Source: Paenibacillus albicereus (lineage in GTDB: Bacteria > Bacillota > Bacilli > Paenibacillales > Paenibacillaceae). From it: a stretch of DNA of 64,000 bases. The stretch spans positions 921,001 to 985,000 of the forward strand of contig NZ_CP051428.1 of the NCBI RefSeq assembly GCF_012676905.1, written 5' to 3'. Positions 1 to 8,012 of the stretch are shown in pieces. A program made the position numbers and the translations under genes. The first letter of the stretch is position 1. The number at the start of each line of letters is the position of its first letter. The notes under the pieces are model-generated. The model worked only from the letters and a program-made list of their open reading frames with translations, had not been told where the DNA came from and did no database searches.

Positions 1-1
1 G

Positions 2-304
2 GATGCGGCCGGAGCGGCGGGCACCGCCGGCGGAGCGGTCGCTGGCGCGGCCGATGGAGCGGGCCTGCCCGGCTTCTCGCTGCATGATCCGCGCGAGCTG
101 ATGGACCCGGCCCTGCGCGCCCAGATTCCGCCGGATCTGCTCGAGCGGATCACGGACGGCCTGTCCTCGTCGATCGTGCAGACGTTCGCGTGGGCGATCG
201 TGCCGGCGGCGCTTGCGCTGCTGTGCGCCTTCTTCATGGGCAACGGCAAGATGGACCCTCAAGCCGTCGCCGAGCAGGAGCGCGAATACGCTTCGGCGCA
301 TTGA
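2..304 (+). CDS. C-terminus of a DHA2-type MFS efflux transporter (partial)
   Basis: The reading frame is open from the window edge to a TGA at 302-304, so only about 100 C-terminal residues are visible. They hold an Ala/Gly-rich loop, an amphipathic stretch with 'LLERITDGLSSSIVQ', and one final hydrophobic helix (about 'WAIVPAALALLCAFFMG') followed by a short charged tail with 'KMDP'. This order (extracytoplasmic loop, last helix, 'GNxKMDP'-like tail) is what I know from the end of 14-TM EmrB/QacA drug-proton antiporters of Bacillales. The substrate cannot be inferred. A strong terminator follows 40 bases downstream. The family call rests on the tail only and is moderate. Confidence 0.6.
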   Translation, partial: DAAGAAGTAGGAVAGAADGAGLPGFSLHDPRELMDPALRAQIPPDLLERITDGLSSSIVQTFAWAIVPAALALLCAFFMGNGKMDPQAVAEQEREYASAH

Positions 305-343
305 CGGCTTGCTCGCGGCTCGCGCATTCGGGCCGATTCCGGA

Positions 344-383
344 CCGGGCACGGCAGGATGCTTCCTGCCGTGCCCGGTTTTTT
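344..383 (+). terminator. Rho-independent terminator of the MFS efflux gene
   Basis: A perfect 15-bp stem (344-358 with 363-377) with a TGCT loop is followed by six T residues (378-383). Confidence 0.88.
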
Positions 384-533
384 CGTTGGGGCGAGCGGGC
401 CGCTGTGGTATGCTGGGAGGACGCGCTTCCCATCCGCCGCACGAGCCCGCATGTGCTCGCCCGGCCCGAATCGGCGGGCCCGAGCCGCCGCATGAGCACG
501 CGAATTTTTCCCTGAAAGAGGCTTGACCATCCC

Positions 534-1739
534 ATGCATCTGCACCAACAGCCGCAGCCGCATGCGCAGCCGCGCACCTCGGCGCTCAAGGCGTACAACT
601 TTCTTTACTTCTCCCTGCTGGCCGTGTTCGTGTCGTTCATGCCCGTCTATCTGGATCAAAAAGGCCTGACCCCGATGCAGATCGGGCTCATCACCGGCAC
701 CGGCGGCTTCGTCACGATCGTCGCCCAGCCGCTGTGGGGCATGATCAGCGACCGGTTGCGCACGGTGCGCAAGATCATGCTGCTGCTCACCGCCTGCTCG
801 GCCGTCGTCGGCTATTTCCTATACGGAGCCGCCAGCTTCCCGTTGCTGCTCGGCCTGGCGATGCTGCTGTACTTCTGCCTCATGCCGGTCGACCCCCTGC
901 TCGAAAGCCTGAACTTCCGCACGGCGGAAGACCGCGGCCTCAGCTACGGCTCGATCCGCACCTACGGCGCATTCGGCTATGCCGTCATGTCGCTGGCCGT
1001 CGGCTACATCATGTCCGGCTTCGGCGCATCCAGCCTCGGCCTGACGTTCGCCGCCGTCGGCGCGGCCTGCCTGCTTGCCGGCTTCCTCATGCCGGATGCC
1101 GCCGCTTCCGGAGAGCCGGTGCGGCTGGCCAGCCTGGCCGGATTCCTGCGGAACCGCCAGACGGGCCTGTTCCTGCTGCTGATCTTCATCAGCGCCGTTC
1201 CGCAGCGTGTCAACGACACCTTCCTCGGCGTCTACATCGGCTCGCTCGGAGGCGGGCCGGAGCTGCTCGGCCAAGCCTGGTTCCTTGCGGCGGGCAGCGA
1301 GATCGCGGTATTCGCGCTCAGCTTCTGGTGGCTGCGGCGCGGCCGGGAGCTGCTGCTCATCTCCATCGCCGGCTTCTTCTATTTCATCCGCTTTTTCCTG
1401 AGCGCTTGGATCACCGAGCCGTTCGGGCTCGTCCTGCTGCAGCTGCTGCAGATCGTCACGTTCCCGGTGTTCTACTCGGCGGCGATCCAGTACCTGTACC
1501 GGATCGTGCCGCAGGAGTGGCGGGCGACCGGACAGACGGTGCTGGCGCTGCTGTTCTTCGGCGTGTCCGGCATCGTCGCCTCCTACGCCGGCGGCTGGCT
1601 GTTCGACCGGTTCGGCGGGCAGACGATGTATCTGTATATGTCGGGCCTGTCCCTGCTCGGGCTGCTGCTCGGCCTGACGCTGTCCCGCAGGCGCGGCGAA
1701 CGAAGCGGGGAAGACGGGCCTGCCGCGGCGAACGGCTGA
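534..1739 (+). CDS. 12-TM major facilitator superfamily transporter
   Basis: 401 residues. After a hydrophilic 20-residue N-terminus there are about twelve hydrophobic helices. The cytoplasmic loop 2-3 carries 'GMISDRLRTVRK', the MFS signature G-x-x-x-D-R-x-G/R-R-x-x. The 'FLYFSLLAVFVSFMPVYL' start and overall length resemble the MFS_1-like/nucleoside-H+ symporter or PPP-type permeases of Bacillales. It probably acts in the cytoplasmic membrane as a proton-coupled carrier, and the substrate cannot be read from sequence. The ATG at 534 has an AAAGAGG ribosome site about 13 bases upstream. The C-terminus is a basic then Ala/Gly-rich tail. It is not obviously in an operon: a terminator precedes it and a minus-strand gene follows. 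Confidence 0.88.
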   Translation: MHLHQQPQPHAQPRTSALKAYNFLYFSLLAVFVSFMPVYLDQKGLTPMQIGLITGTGGFVTIVAQPLWGMISDRLRTVRKIMLLLTACSAVVGYFLYGAASFPLLLGLAMLLYFCLMPVDPLLESLNFRTAEDRGLSYGSIRTYGAFGYAVMSLAVGYIMSGFGASSLGLTFAAVGAACLLAGFLMPDAAASGEPVRLASLAGFLRNRQTGLFLLLIFISAVPQRVNDTFLGVYIGSLGGGPELLGQAWFLAAGSEIAVFALSFWWLRRGRELLLISIAGFFYFIRFFLSAWITEPFGLVLLQLLQIVTFPVFYSAAIQYLYRIVPQEWRATGQTVLALLFFGVSGIVASYAGGWLFDRFGGQTMYLYMSGLSLLGLLLGLTLSRRRGERSGEDGPAAANG

Positions 1740-1819
1740 CGTAGCGAGGCGTAGGCGAGCTTCAGCGACATTCGAGAAGGACAAGCCGCGAGCCGGTTTG
1801 GAGCTGCGGCCTGATCCGC

Positions 1820-2101
1820 TCAGGCTCGGTCGTAATAGCAGCGGAACTTATCCACCGGCATGTGCCAGACACGGACATCCTGCCGCTTGAGCGCCCGCAG
1901 CCGGCGATGGAGCTCCAGCGCTCCGCCTCCTCCCGTATCCGCGAGGCTCGCGTCCGCTGCGGTCGGAGGCGAGCTGTCCGTCATCGCGCTGACGAGATCG
2001 AGCTTCGTTTCCTGCTTGGTCCGGGCATGCCGGTAGACGAAGTAAATCTGCACGACCTCTTTCGTAATCAGATGGCGGTATTTCTGACCGATCTCGTACA
2101 T
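1820..2101 (-). CDS. small hypothetical protein
   Basis: 93 residues, soluble and charged, with no membrane segment. The N-terminal half ('[25 protein letters not shown]') is ordered-looking, the middle is a Ser/Ala/Gly-rich low-complexity stretch, and the end is rich in Arg and aromatic residues ('[14 protein letters not shown]'). The ATG at 2101 is preceded by a good GGGAGGA site at 7 bases, which is the main reason to believe it. It is a monocistronic minus-strand gene between two plus-strand genes. I do not recognise the family. Confidence 0.58.
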   Translation of the reverse strand: MYEIGQKYRHLITKEVVQIYFVYRHARTKQETKLDLVSAMTDSSPPTAADASLADTGGGGALELHRRLRALKRQDVRVWHMPVDKFRCYYDRA

Positions 2102-2292
2102 TCGCTTGTCCTCCCTTTTCTCGGGCGCTTCGCTCGGTCCGGCACGGGTCTTTACTTGACCTTAACCCGTATCCAGCATATGAAAGCTCGTACGAAAAGG
2201 CTCGGGCGGGCGAGCTTGACGCCTTTGCAAAAAACGCGCCCGGCGAGCTCGGCTTGACGGCGAAAGGGATGGTTCTCGGGGCGGATTTAAGG

Positions 2293-2298
2293 TATAAT
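2293..2298 (+). promoter_or_regulatory. -10 hexamer upstream of ppaC
   Basis: A consensus TATAAT sits 55 bases before the ppaC ATG. There is no good TTGACA 16-18 bases upstream, so only the -10 is called. The same 'GGTATAAT' context occurs before the glycosyltransferase gene at 62894. Confidence 0.5.
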
Positions 2299-2352
2299 CG
2301 GGGACAGGTCTTTTTCGAATCCCTATTCCAGTTAGCGAAGGAGAACACTCAC

Positions 2353-3282
2353 ATGAGCAAAGTACTGGTTTTCGGCCATAAGAATCCGGATACGGACACG
2401 ATCTGCTCGGCAATCGCCTATGCAGAGCTCAAAAATCAGATCGGCGTAGAAGCGGAAGCGATCCGCCTTGGCGAGGTCGGCAGCGAGACGCAATATGCGC
2501 TCGACCAATTCGGCGTCGCGGCGCCCCGCCTCGTCGAAGCCGTAGCAACCGAAGCGAAGCAAGTCATCCTCGTCGACCACAACGAGCGCCAGCAGAGCGC
2601 GGCCGACATCGACGAAGTGACGGTCATCGAGGTCATCGACCATCACCGCATCGCCAACTTCGAGACCAAGGCGCCGCTGTACTACCGCGCCGAGCCGGTC
2701 GGCTGCACGGCGACGATCCTGCTCAAGCTGTACAAGGAGCACGGCGTGCCGGTCAAAAAGGAAATCGCGGGACTCATGCTGTCGGCCATCATCTCCGACT
2801 CCCTGCTGTTCAAGTCCCCGACCTGCACGGAGCAGGACGTGGCAGCGGCTCGCGAGCTGGCTGACATCGCCGGCGTGAACGCCGAGGAGTACGGCCTCAA
2901 CATGCTCAAGGCCGGCGCCGATCTGAGCGACAAGACCATTGCCCAGCTGATCAGCCTCGACTCCAAGGAGTTCACGATGGGCACCGCCAAGGTCGAGATC
3001 GCGCAAGTGAACACGGTCGACCTGAACGACGTGTTCTCCCGCCAGGCCGAGATCGAAGCGGCGCTGAACGCCATCATCGCGTCCAAAGGGCTGAACCTGT
3101 TCGTGTTCGTGACGACGGACATCCTCAACAACGACTCGGTCGCCATCGCTCTCGGCGCCGACACCGCTGCGTTCGAGGAAGCGTTCGGCGTCAAGCTCGA
3201 CGACAACAAGGCGACGCTCAAGGGCATCGTGTCCCGCAAGTCGCAGGTCGTGCCGGTTCTGACGGACATCCTGTCCAAATAA
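2353..3282 (+). CDS. ppaC: manganese-dependent inorganic pyrophosphatase (family II)
   Basis: 309 residues, the usual length for family II PPases (DHH phosphoesterases). It hydrolyses pyrophosphate to two phosphates in the cytosol and so pulls biosynthetic reactions forward. The N-terminus '[15 protein letters not shown]' carries the H-x(5)-D-x-D metal ligands, 'VILVDHNE' supplies a further Asp, and '[13 protein letters not shown]' is the DHH motif. The C-terminal DHHA2 domain ends with '[10 protein letters not shown]', the substrate-binding S-R-K-x-Q of the family. I placed the start at the ATG at 2353 because a GAAGGAGA site lies just upstream and the protein then begins '[13 protein letters not shown]' as in known PpaC. 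The frame is open further upstream but has no ribosome site there. Two terminator hairpins follow. Confidence 0.97.
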   Translation: MSKVLVFGHKNPDTDTICSAIAYAELKNQIGVEAEAIRLGEVGSETQYALDQFGVAAPRLVEAVATEAKQVILVDHNERQQSAADIDEVTVIEVIDHHRIANFETKAPLYYRAEPVGCTATILLKLYKEHGVPVKKEIAGLMLSAIISDSLLFKSPTCTEQDVAAARELADIAGVNAEEYGLNMLKAGADLSDKTIAQLISLDSKEFTMGTAKVEIAQVNTVDLNDVFSRQAEIEAALNAIIASKGLNLFVFVTTDILNNDSVAIALGADTAAFEEAFGVKLDDNKATLKGIVSRKSQVVPVLTDILSK

Positions 3283-3290
3283 GAAAAGCG

Positions 3291-3355
3291 AAGCAGGAGG
3301 CCCCGGCGGGCCTCCTGCTTGTTCGGATCGGCCCAGGCGACGGGGCCGATTTTTT
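3291..3355 (+). terminator. double hairpin terminator of ppaC
   Basis: Hairpin 1 is a 12-bp stem, 3291-3302 with 3309-3320. Hairpin 2 is 8 bp, 3327-3334 with 3343-3350, directly followed by a run of T (3350-3355). The second has the classical intrinsic-terminator form. Confidence 0.85.
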
Positions 3356-3431
3356 ATGCGAAAATGCTCGCTCAAAGGCAAGACAAGCCAGGGCAAGGCA
3401 TTTCGTCCTTGAATTCACAGACGCATGCCAG

Positions 3432-3660
3432 CCAAGGCACAAATCTGCCTTGGATTCGTCGTGTTGGACAGAGGAAGGTGGAACCAAGGCATAAATCTGC
3501 CTTGGATCCGCCGATTCGAATCGAGGAAGGAGCAACCAAGGCATAAATCTGCCGTGGATCCGCCGATCCGGACCAAGGGAGGAGGAACCAAGGCACTTGT
3601 CTGCCTTGGGCCGGTTGCCCAGCTGCAGCGTTTCCAAGACAAGGAACTCTCTCCCTTGCT
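3432..3660. repeat. 52-bp tandem palindrome array P1a
   Basis: Four units starting at 3432, 3484, 3536 and 3588 (step exactly 52) each carry the palindrome CCAAGGCA...TGCCTTGG, and a degenerate fifth unit falls in phase at 3640. The loop is usually ATAAATC. The 30-bp interval starts ATCCG or ATTCG and is purine-rich toward its end. The array lies between convergent ppaC and the GH30 gene, after the ppaC terminator. No credible gene lies in 3356-3690. Confidence 0.9.
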
Positions 3661-3685
3661 TGCGAGCGCGAGCAATAGATAGAAG

Positions 3686-3734
3686 GCAAAAAGCGGCCTT
3701 GCTTCAGGTCCGAGGATCTGGAGCAAGGCCGCTT
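3686..3734 (-). terminator. terminator of the GH30 gene
   Basis: A 13-bp stem (3691-3703 with 3722-3734) is followed on the minus strand by a T run (A residues 3688-3692). It sits about 170 bases beyond the GH30 stop, and nothing else is visible in between. Confidence 0.7.
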
Positions 3735-3905
3735 GAACGAGCGGGAAGCCGGAGGCAAAGTCGAGCTGGCGGATCGGGCCGCTGTCATAAGGCGTGCCAG
3801 GGCTTATCTGGCGTCGGCCGACAGCTCGTGTTCCGCCATCGCCATCGCCGGTCTGCCGCTAGGCGGCCAGCCCCTCCGCCCGCAGCTTCCTTTCCCTGCG
3901 GCGTC

Positions 3906-5414
3906 TTACGAGCGGTTGCCGTACCATTTGTATGTCATGGCGGACTTGCCGGGCACGCTCACGTTGAACGACTGGCTGCCCCACTGGACCTTGACGTTGC
4001 GGGCCGCGCTGGATGAGTTGTAAGCGACGACCACCTTGGAGCCGTCCGGGTTGCGGAACGCGACGCTCTTGATCTCGCTTCCGGTATTGCTCTGCACCCG
4101 GTAGGCGCCCGGCACGACGAACTTGCTGAAGTGGCCGAGCAAGTAGAACTGCTTGTTGTACGTCACGACGTTCTCCGGCGCGTCGTTGCGGTTGTCGGAG
4201 TTGCGGATCGTGACCATGCCCTTGTTGCTGTTGTTGGCCGCGAGCAGCGCCGGGCCGTCCTTCTGATCCAGCGCCGCGTTCCAGAGGACGATCGTCTTGG
4301 ACCAGTTGCGGGTGATGTTGATGAACTCGTTCATCATGTTGTCGAAGCCCTGGGACGTGCCGTTCTGCGGATCATTCCAGTTGCCGAAGCCGCCCTCGGT
4401 GAACCAGATGCCCTTGTCTGGGTGATTGTTCCGCAGCTGCGTCATCGTCGAGCCGTCGCCGCTGTCGTAGTGGTGGAACGCGCTGCCGTCGACATATCCG
4501 CCCTTGCCCGCGTTCTTCAGGCTGGTGATGACGGTGTTCGGGAAGTTCCAGTCGAGGAAGTTGTGGTCGAACGCGATGATCTTCGTGTTGATGCCGGCGC
4601 CGCGCAGCGTCGGACCGAGATAGTCGCCGATGAAGCCGATCTCGTCCTGCGTGTTCATGCCCATGGACGGGTAGTGCGTCGGCTCGTACAGCGGCTCGTT
4701 CTGCACGGTGACGGCGTAGATCGGGATTCCTTGGGCCTGATAGGCTTGGATGTATTTTTTGAAATAGTTCGCGTACGTGCCGTAATGCTCCGCCTTCAGC
4801 TTGCCGCCGTTCAGCGTGTTCGAATACTTCATCCACGCGGGCGCGCTCCATGGGGAGCCGAACACCTTGATGCTCGGGTTCTTGGCGATCGCCTGCTTGA
4901 CCATCGGGATGATGTAGGCCTGGTCGCGCCCGATCGTGAACTGGTTCAGCGCCGTGTCGTTCGCCGTATCGGCGTAGGTATAGGCCGCCCAGGCGAAGTC
5001 GGAGCTGCCGATCGGCTGGCGCAGCACGCTCAGGCCGATGCCGCTCTGGCCGAACAGCCGCTCCATCACCTCGGCGCGCTTGTTCGCGTCCAGCTTGTAG
5101 TTCATCAGCCACGCCGACGAGTCGGTCATGGAGACGCCGAAGCCGTCCATCTGCTGGAACGTCGTATTCTCATCGACGCTGATCGTGAAGTCGGCGCTTC
5201 CGGCGCTCGTGCTGAAGCTCTTGTCGCCGATGCGCGACAGGCGGGCGCTCGGGCTGAGGCCGACGGCAGGCTCCGAGTTCGGATCGGAGGTGGAGATCCA
5301 CACCTCCACTTGCTCGCCGGCTGCTTTGGCGGGCGGGGCGGAGTAGGTGCCTCCAGCGGAGACGAGGGCGGCGACGAGCGCGACGGCGGCGGTTTTTTTC
5401 TTCCAGTCGGACAT
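3906..5414 (-). CDS. secreted glycoside hydrolase family 30 enzyme
   Basis: 502 residues, a usual length for GH30. Residues 1-33 form a Sec signal peptide (KKK, hydrophobic core, 'PPAKAA-GE'). The retaining catalytic pair is visible: acid/base Glu240 in 'TVQNEP' and nucleophile Glu340 in 'WFTEGGFG'. 'DGFGVSMTDSSAWLM' and 'SPWSAPAWMK' are typical clan-A GH30 strands, and the C-terminal 90 residues form the GH30 beta-sandwich. GH30 includes beta-1,6-glucanases, glucosylceramidases and xylan enzymes. The 'FGSPWSAPAWMK' and 'GMNTQDE' context fits the glucosylceramidase/beta-1,6-glucanase branch better, but the substrate is inference. The ATG at 5414 has an AAAGGAGA site. A perfect LacI-type operator and a cre lie upstream, and LacI, permease and binding-protein genes follow on the other side. 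Confidence 0.93.
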   Translation of the reverse strand: MSDWKKKTAAVALVAALVSAGGTYSAPPAKAAGEQVEVWISTSDPNSEPAVGLSPSARLSRIGDKSFSTSAGSADFTISVDENTTFQQMDGFGVSMTDSSAWLMNYKLDANKRAEVMERLFGQSGIGLSVLRQPIGSSDFAWAAYTYADTANDTALNQFTIGRDQAYIIPMVKQAIAKNPSIKVFGSPWSAPAWMKYSNTLNGGKLKAEHYGTYANYFKKYIQAYQAQGIPIYAVTVQNEPLYEPTHYPSMGMNTQDEIGFIGDYLGPTLRGAGINTKIIAFDHNFLDWNFPNTVITSLKNAGKGGYVDGSAFHHYDSGDGSTMTQLRNNHPDKGIWFTEGGFGNWNDPQNGTSQGFDNMMNEFINITRNWSKTIVLWNAALDQKDGPALLAANNSNKGMVTIRNSDNRNDAPENVVTYNKQFYLLGHFSKFVVPGAYRVQSNTGSEIKSVAFRNPDGSKVVVAYNSSSAARNVKVQWGSQSFNVSVPGKSAMTYKWYGNRS

Positions 5415-5524
5415 GAACGGATTCTCCTTTCGGGGATGGGGTGGGGATGGAATGGCAGGATGCGGGCAGTCATGGACGGCCTCGCAGCCGGCCGCAGAGA
5501 AGCGCATCACCTCGTTTCTTCCAA

Positions 5525-5542
5525 TTTGTAATCGATTACAAA
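5525..5542. promoter_or_regulatory. perfect 18-bp LacI-family operator before the GH30 gene
   Basis: TTTGTAATCGATTACAAA is a perfect palindrome with a central CG, as expected for LacI/GalR-family regulators. It lies 110 bases before the GH30 start. The same core recurs at 6803, 6915 and 7979 around the two LacI genes. Confidence 0.8.
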
Positions 5543-5591
5543 CATCTGTTGAAAAAAACTCGCCCGAAAACAGCTTGCCTCGATGCAGCTT

Positions 5592-5607
5592 CTGGAAGCG
5601 TTTCCTT
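5592..5607. promoter_or_regulatory. cre-like CcpA site near the GH30 promoter
   Basis: CTGGAAGCGTTTCCTT matches WTGNAANCGNWNNCWW at all fixed positions except the first. It lies between the LacI stop and the GH30 start, which fits carbon-catabolite repression of the hydrolase. Confidence 0.6.
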
Positions 5608-5692
5608 CGGAGTGGAATTATCGTACTCGATGGCGGGCCAAGAAATCAACCCTCTTTTTTTCGGGTGTCCGCCCCACCACCCGTGACCGGAG

Positions 5693-6709
5693 TCAGCCTT
5701 CCCGGCGGAAGGAGGAGCTGCCGCGCACGAGCAGCTCGGAGTCGACCTTGAACACGCGCTTGTCGCCGAACTGGTCCTCGTTCATGGAGTCGATCAGCTT
5801 CTCGACGAGCAGCGCGCCCATCGTGTATTTCGGCTGGTTGACCGTACTGAGCGACGGCGAGATGTACTTGCTGATCCGGTTGTTGTCGACGCCGACGACG
5901 GCGATATCCTCCGGGATGCGCAGGCCGCGCTCGCGGCAGCATTTGTAGACGCCGAGCGCCATCTCGTCGTTGGCCGCATAGACGGCCGTCAGGGCGCCGC
6001 CGGCCCGGTCGAGCAGCCGGCCCATCGCCTCGTAGCCGCCGCTCTCGCTGAAGCCGCCGCTGTCGATCAGCTCGGGCCGGAACGGCAGCCGCTGCTCCTT
6101 GAGCGCCTTCATGTAGCCCTCGAGCCGCTCGTAGCTGTCGATGGAGTCGGAGAAGCCGCTCAGGAACGCGATGTCGCGGTGGCCCATCTCGGCCAGATGG
6201 CGGACGACCTCGAGCGAGAACTTGACGTTGTCCGTGTAGATGCACGGAATCTGCTCATGCCCGATATGCCGGCCGATGACGGCGATCGAGTAGCCGCGCT
6301 CCGCGATCTCCGTCAGCTGCCCGTCGCCGACCAGCGGCGAGACGAGGATGGCCGCGTCGACCGTGCGGTTCATGAGCAGGTTGAGGTACTCCAGCTCCTT
6401 GACCGCCTGGTTCTCGGAGTCGCAGATGAGCACCTTGTAATGCTTGACGTAAGCCATATTCTCGATCCCCTTCACGATTTCGGTGAAGTAGGAGACGTTG
6501 ATGTCCTGGACGATGACGGCGATCGTCTTCGTCTTCTGCACGCGCAGGTTTTTGGCGACCGCATTGGGATGATAGCCGAGCTCCTGCACGGCGGCCTCGA
6601 CGCGGCTGCGCGTCTTTGGCGTGACGCCGGGACTGCCGTTCAGCACGCGCGACACGGTCGCGGTGGAGACGCCGGCGGCGCGGGCGACGTCGATGATTTT
6701 CACATCCAT
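5693..6709 (-). CDS. LacI-family transcriptional regulator (copy 1)
   Basis: 338 residues, normal for LacI. Residues 3-50 are the HTH and hinge helix ('IIDVARAAGVSTATVSRVLNG', then 'LGYHPNAVAKNLR'), followed by a periplasmic-binding-protein-like sugar-sensing domain ('TIAVIVQDINVSYFTEIVKGIE' ... 'AVVGVDNNRISKYISPSLSTV'). It is strikingly similar to the divergent neighbour at 6958: both contain 'PFRPELIDSGGFSESGGYEA' and 'VDNNR', so they are paralogues. It should bind the ATCGAT-core palindromes in this locus and control GH30 and the ABC importer. The ATG at 6709 begins MDVKIIDVA, and the ribosome site (GAAGG) is modest. Confidence 0.93.
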   Translation of the reverse strand: MDVKIIDVARAAGVSTATVSRVLNGSPGVTPKTRSRVEAAVQELGYHPNAVAKNLRVQKTKTIAVIVQDINVSYFTEIVKGIENMAYVKHYKVLICDSENQAVKELEYLNLLMNRTVDAAILVSPLVGDGQLTEIAERGYSIAVIGRHIGHEQIPCIYTDNVKFSLEVVRHLAEMGHRDIAFLSGFSDSIDSYERLEGYMKALKEQRLPFRPELIDSGGFSESGGYEAMGRLLDRAGGALTAVYAANDEMALGVYKCCRERGLRIPEDIAVVGVDNNRISKYISPSLSTVNQPKYTMGALLVEKLIDSMNEDQFGDKRVFKVDSELLVRGSSSFRREG

Positions 6710-6802
6710 CGTAGATTCGACCTTCTTTGCGGAGTAATCGTTTTCAAGCCACCTTTCATTCTAGCCCACAACCGACGCCGGAAGCAACCGGAAAAAAAGG
6801 TG

Positions 6803-6818
6803 TTGAAATCGATTACAG
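6803..6818. promoter_or_regulatory. LacI-type operator between the two lacI genes
   Basis: TTGAAATCGATTACAG is an imperfect copy of the TGTAATCGATTACA palindrome, in the divergent intergenic space. It suggests autoregulation or cross-regulation. Confidence 0.7.
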
Positions 6819-6914
6819 GTTGCTGCTATCATCGGCTTACCGGACGAAAGAGCGCCGGAAGCGAGCCGGCTCGGACCGCAGGAACGCTTTCGGAGCCGCT
6901 TGGCTTCGTCCAAA

Positions 6915-6928
6915 TGTAATCGATACCA
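6915..6928. promoter_or_regulatory. second LacI-type operator upstream of lacI copy 2
   Basis: TGTAATCGATACCA shares one perfect half-site and the ATCGAT centre. It lies 30 bases before the GTG start at 6958, where bound repressor would block transcription or initiation. Confidence 0.65.
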
Positions 6929-6957
6929 TCATGGTTCGGGAGAGAAAGGGATGCTTA

Positions 6958-7983
6958 GTGCCACCACGCAAGCCGGATGCCACGATCCTCGACGTGGCGC
7001 GGACGGCCGGCGTGTCGGCGGCGACGGTGTCGCGGGTGCTGAACGGCAGCGGTCCGGTCAGCCCGTCGGCGCGCGGCAGGGTCGAGGAGGCCGTCGAGCG
7101 CCTCCGCTATATGCCCAACGCCTCGGCCAAAAGCCTGCGCCACCTGAAGACGTCGACCTTGGCCGTCATCGTCTCCGACATCCTGGTCTCCTATTATGCC
7201 GAGATCGTCAAGGGCATCGAGAACACCGCCGGCGCGCTGCGCTACAAGATCCTCATCTGCGACGCGCAGAACCAGCGGGAGAAGGAAGCCGACTACATGA
7301 CGCTGGCGATGGACCGCACCGTCGACGGCATCATCCTGATCGCGCCGATGCTCGGCGACGCGGAGCTGGCGGCCTATGCCGACCGCGGCTACGCGCTCGG
7401 CCTGATCGGCCGGCGGATCGACCATCCGGCCATTCCGTGCGTCTATACCGACAACGTCGGAGCGGCGACAGAGGCGGTCGCCCATCTGATCGGGCAAGGC
7501 CATGAGCAGATCGCGTTCCTGAGCGGCTTCGCCGACGCGACCGACAGCTACGAGCGGCTGGAGGGCTATATGAAAGCGCTGCGCCAGGCATCGCTGCCGT
7601 TCCGCCCGGAGCTGATCGACAGCGGCGGCTTCAGCGAAAGCGGCGGCTACGAGGCGTTCCTGCGGCTGCGCGAGCGCTCGCAGAGCTTCACGGCCGTCTT
7701 CGCCGCCAACGACGAGATGGCGCTCGGCATCTACCGCGCCTGCGCGGAGCTCGGCATCCCGATACCGGCCGGCATGGCCGTCGTCGGCGTCGACAACAAC
7801 CGCGTCGGCAAGTACGTCGCTCCGGCGCTCAGCACGATCGACCCGCCCAAGCATGCGATGGGCGCGCTGCTCGCGGAGAAGCTCATCGACCAGCTCGGCG
7901 AAGGCCGCCACGCCGCCACCCGCTGCTTCGAGGTAAGCTCAAGGCTGCTCGTGCGGGGCTCTTCGGCCAGCGGATTGACGTAA
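6958..7983 (+). CDS. LacI-family transcriptional regulator (copy 2)
   Basis: 341 residues from a GTG start chosen because GAGAAAGGG lies 6-7 bases upstream. An in-frame ATG at 6931 lacks such a site. The HTH is 'ILDVARTAGVSAATVSRVLNG' and the hinge region 'LRYMPNASAKSLR'. The effector domain ends 'LLVRGSSA', as in copy 1. Sequence is close to the divergent regulator at 5693-6709 throughout, which points to a local duplication. It is the first gene of an apparent run leading into two permeases and a binding protein, with an operator overlapping its own stop codon. It probably senses the imported oligosaccharide. Which copy acts on which promoter cannot be told. Confidence 0.92.
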   Translation: MPPRKPDATILDVARTAGVSAATVSRVLNGSGPVSPSARGRVEEAVERLRYMPNASAKSLRHLKTSTLAVIVSDILVSYYAEIVKGIENTAGALRYKILICDAQNQREKEADYMTLAMDRTVDGIILIAPMLGDAELAAYADRGYALGLIGRRIDHPAIPCVYTDNVGAATEAVAHLIGQGHEQIAFLSGFADATDSYERLEGYMKALRQASLPFRPELIDSGGFSESGGYEAFLRLRERSQSFTAVFAANDEMALGIYRACAELGIPIPAGMAVVGVDNNRVGKYVAPALSTIDPPKHAMGALLAEKLIDQLGEGRHAATRCFEVSSRLLVRGSSASGLT

Positions 7984-7992
7984 TCGATTTCA
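7979..7992. promoter_or_regulatory. LacI-type operator before the permease operon
   Basis: CGTAATCGATTTCA overlaps the TAA stop of lacI copy 2 and lies 21-34 bases before the permease ATG. It is the fourth ATCGAT-core site in 2.5 kb. Confidence 0.65.
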
Positions 7993-8012
7993 CCAATTCG
8001 GAGGTGCTCCCG

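Noticed and set aside
3733-4023. 96-residue plus-strand frame before and over the GH30 3' end
   Set aside because: It starts inside the GH30 terminator, has no ribosome site and half of it is antisense to GH30.
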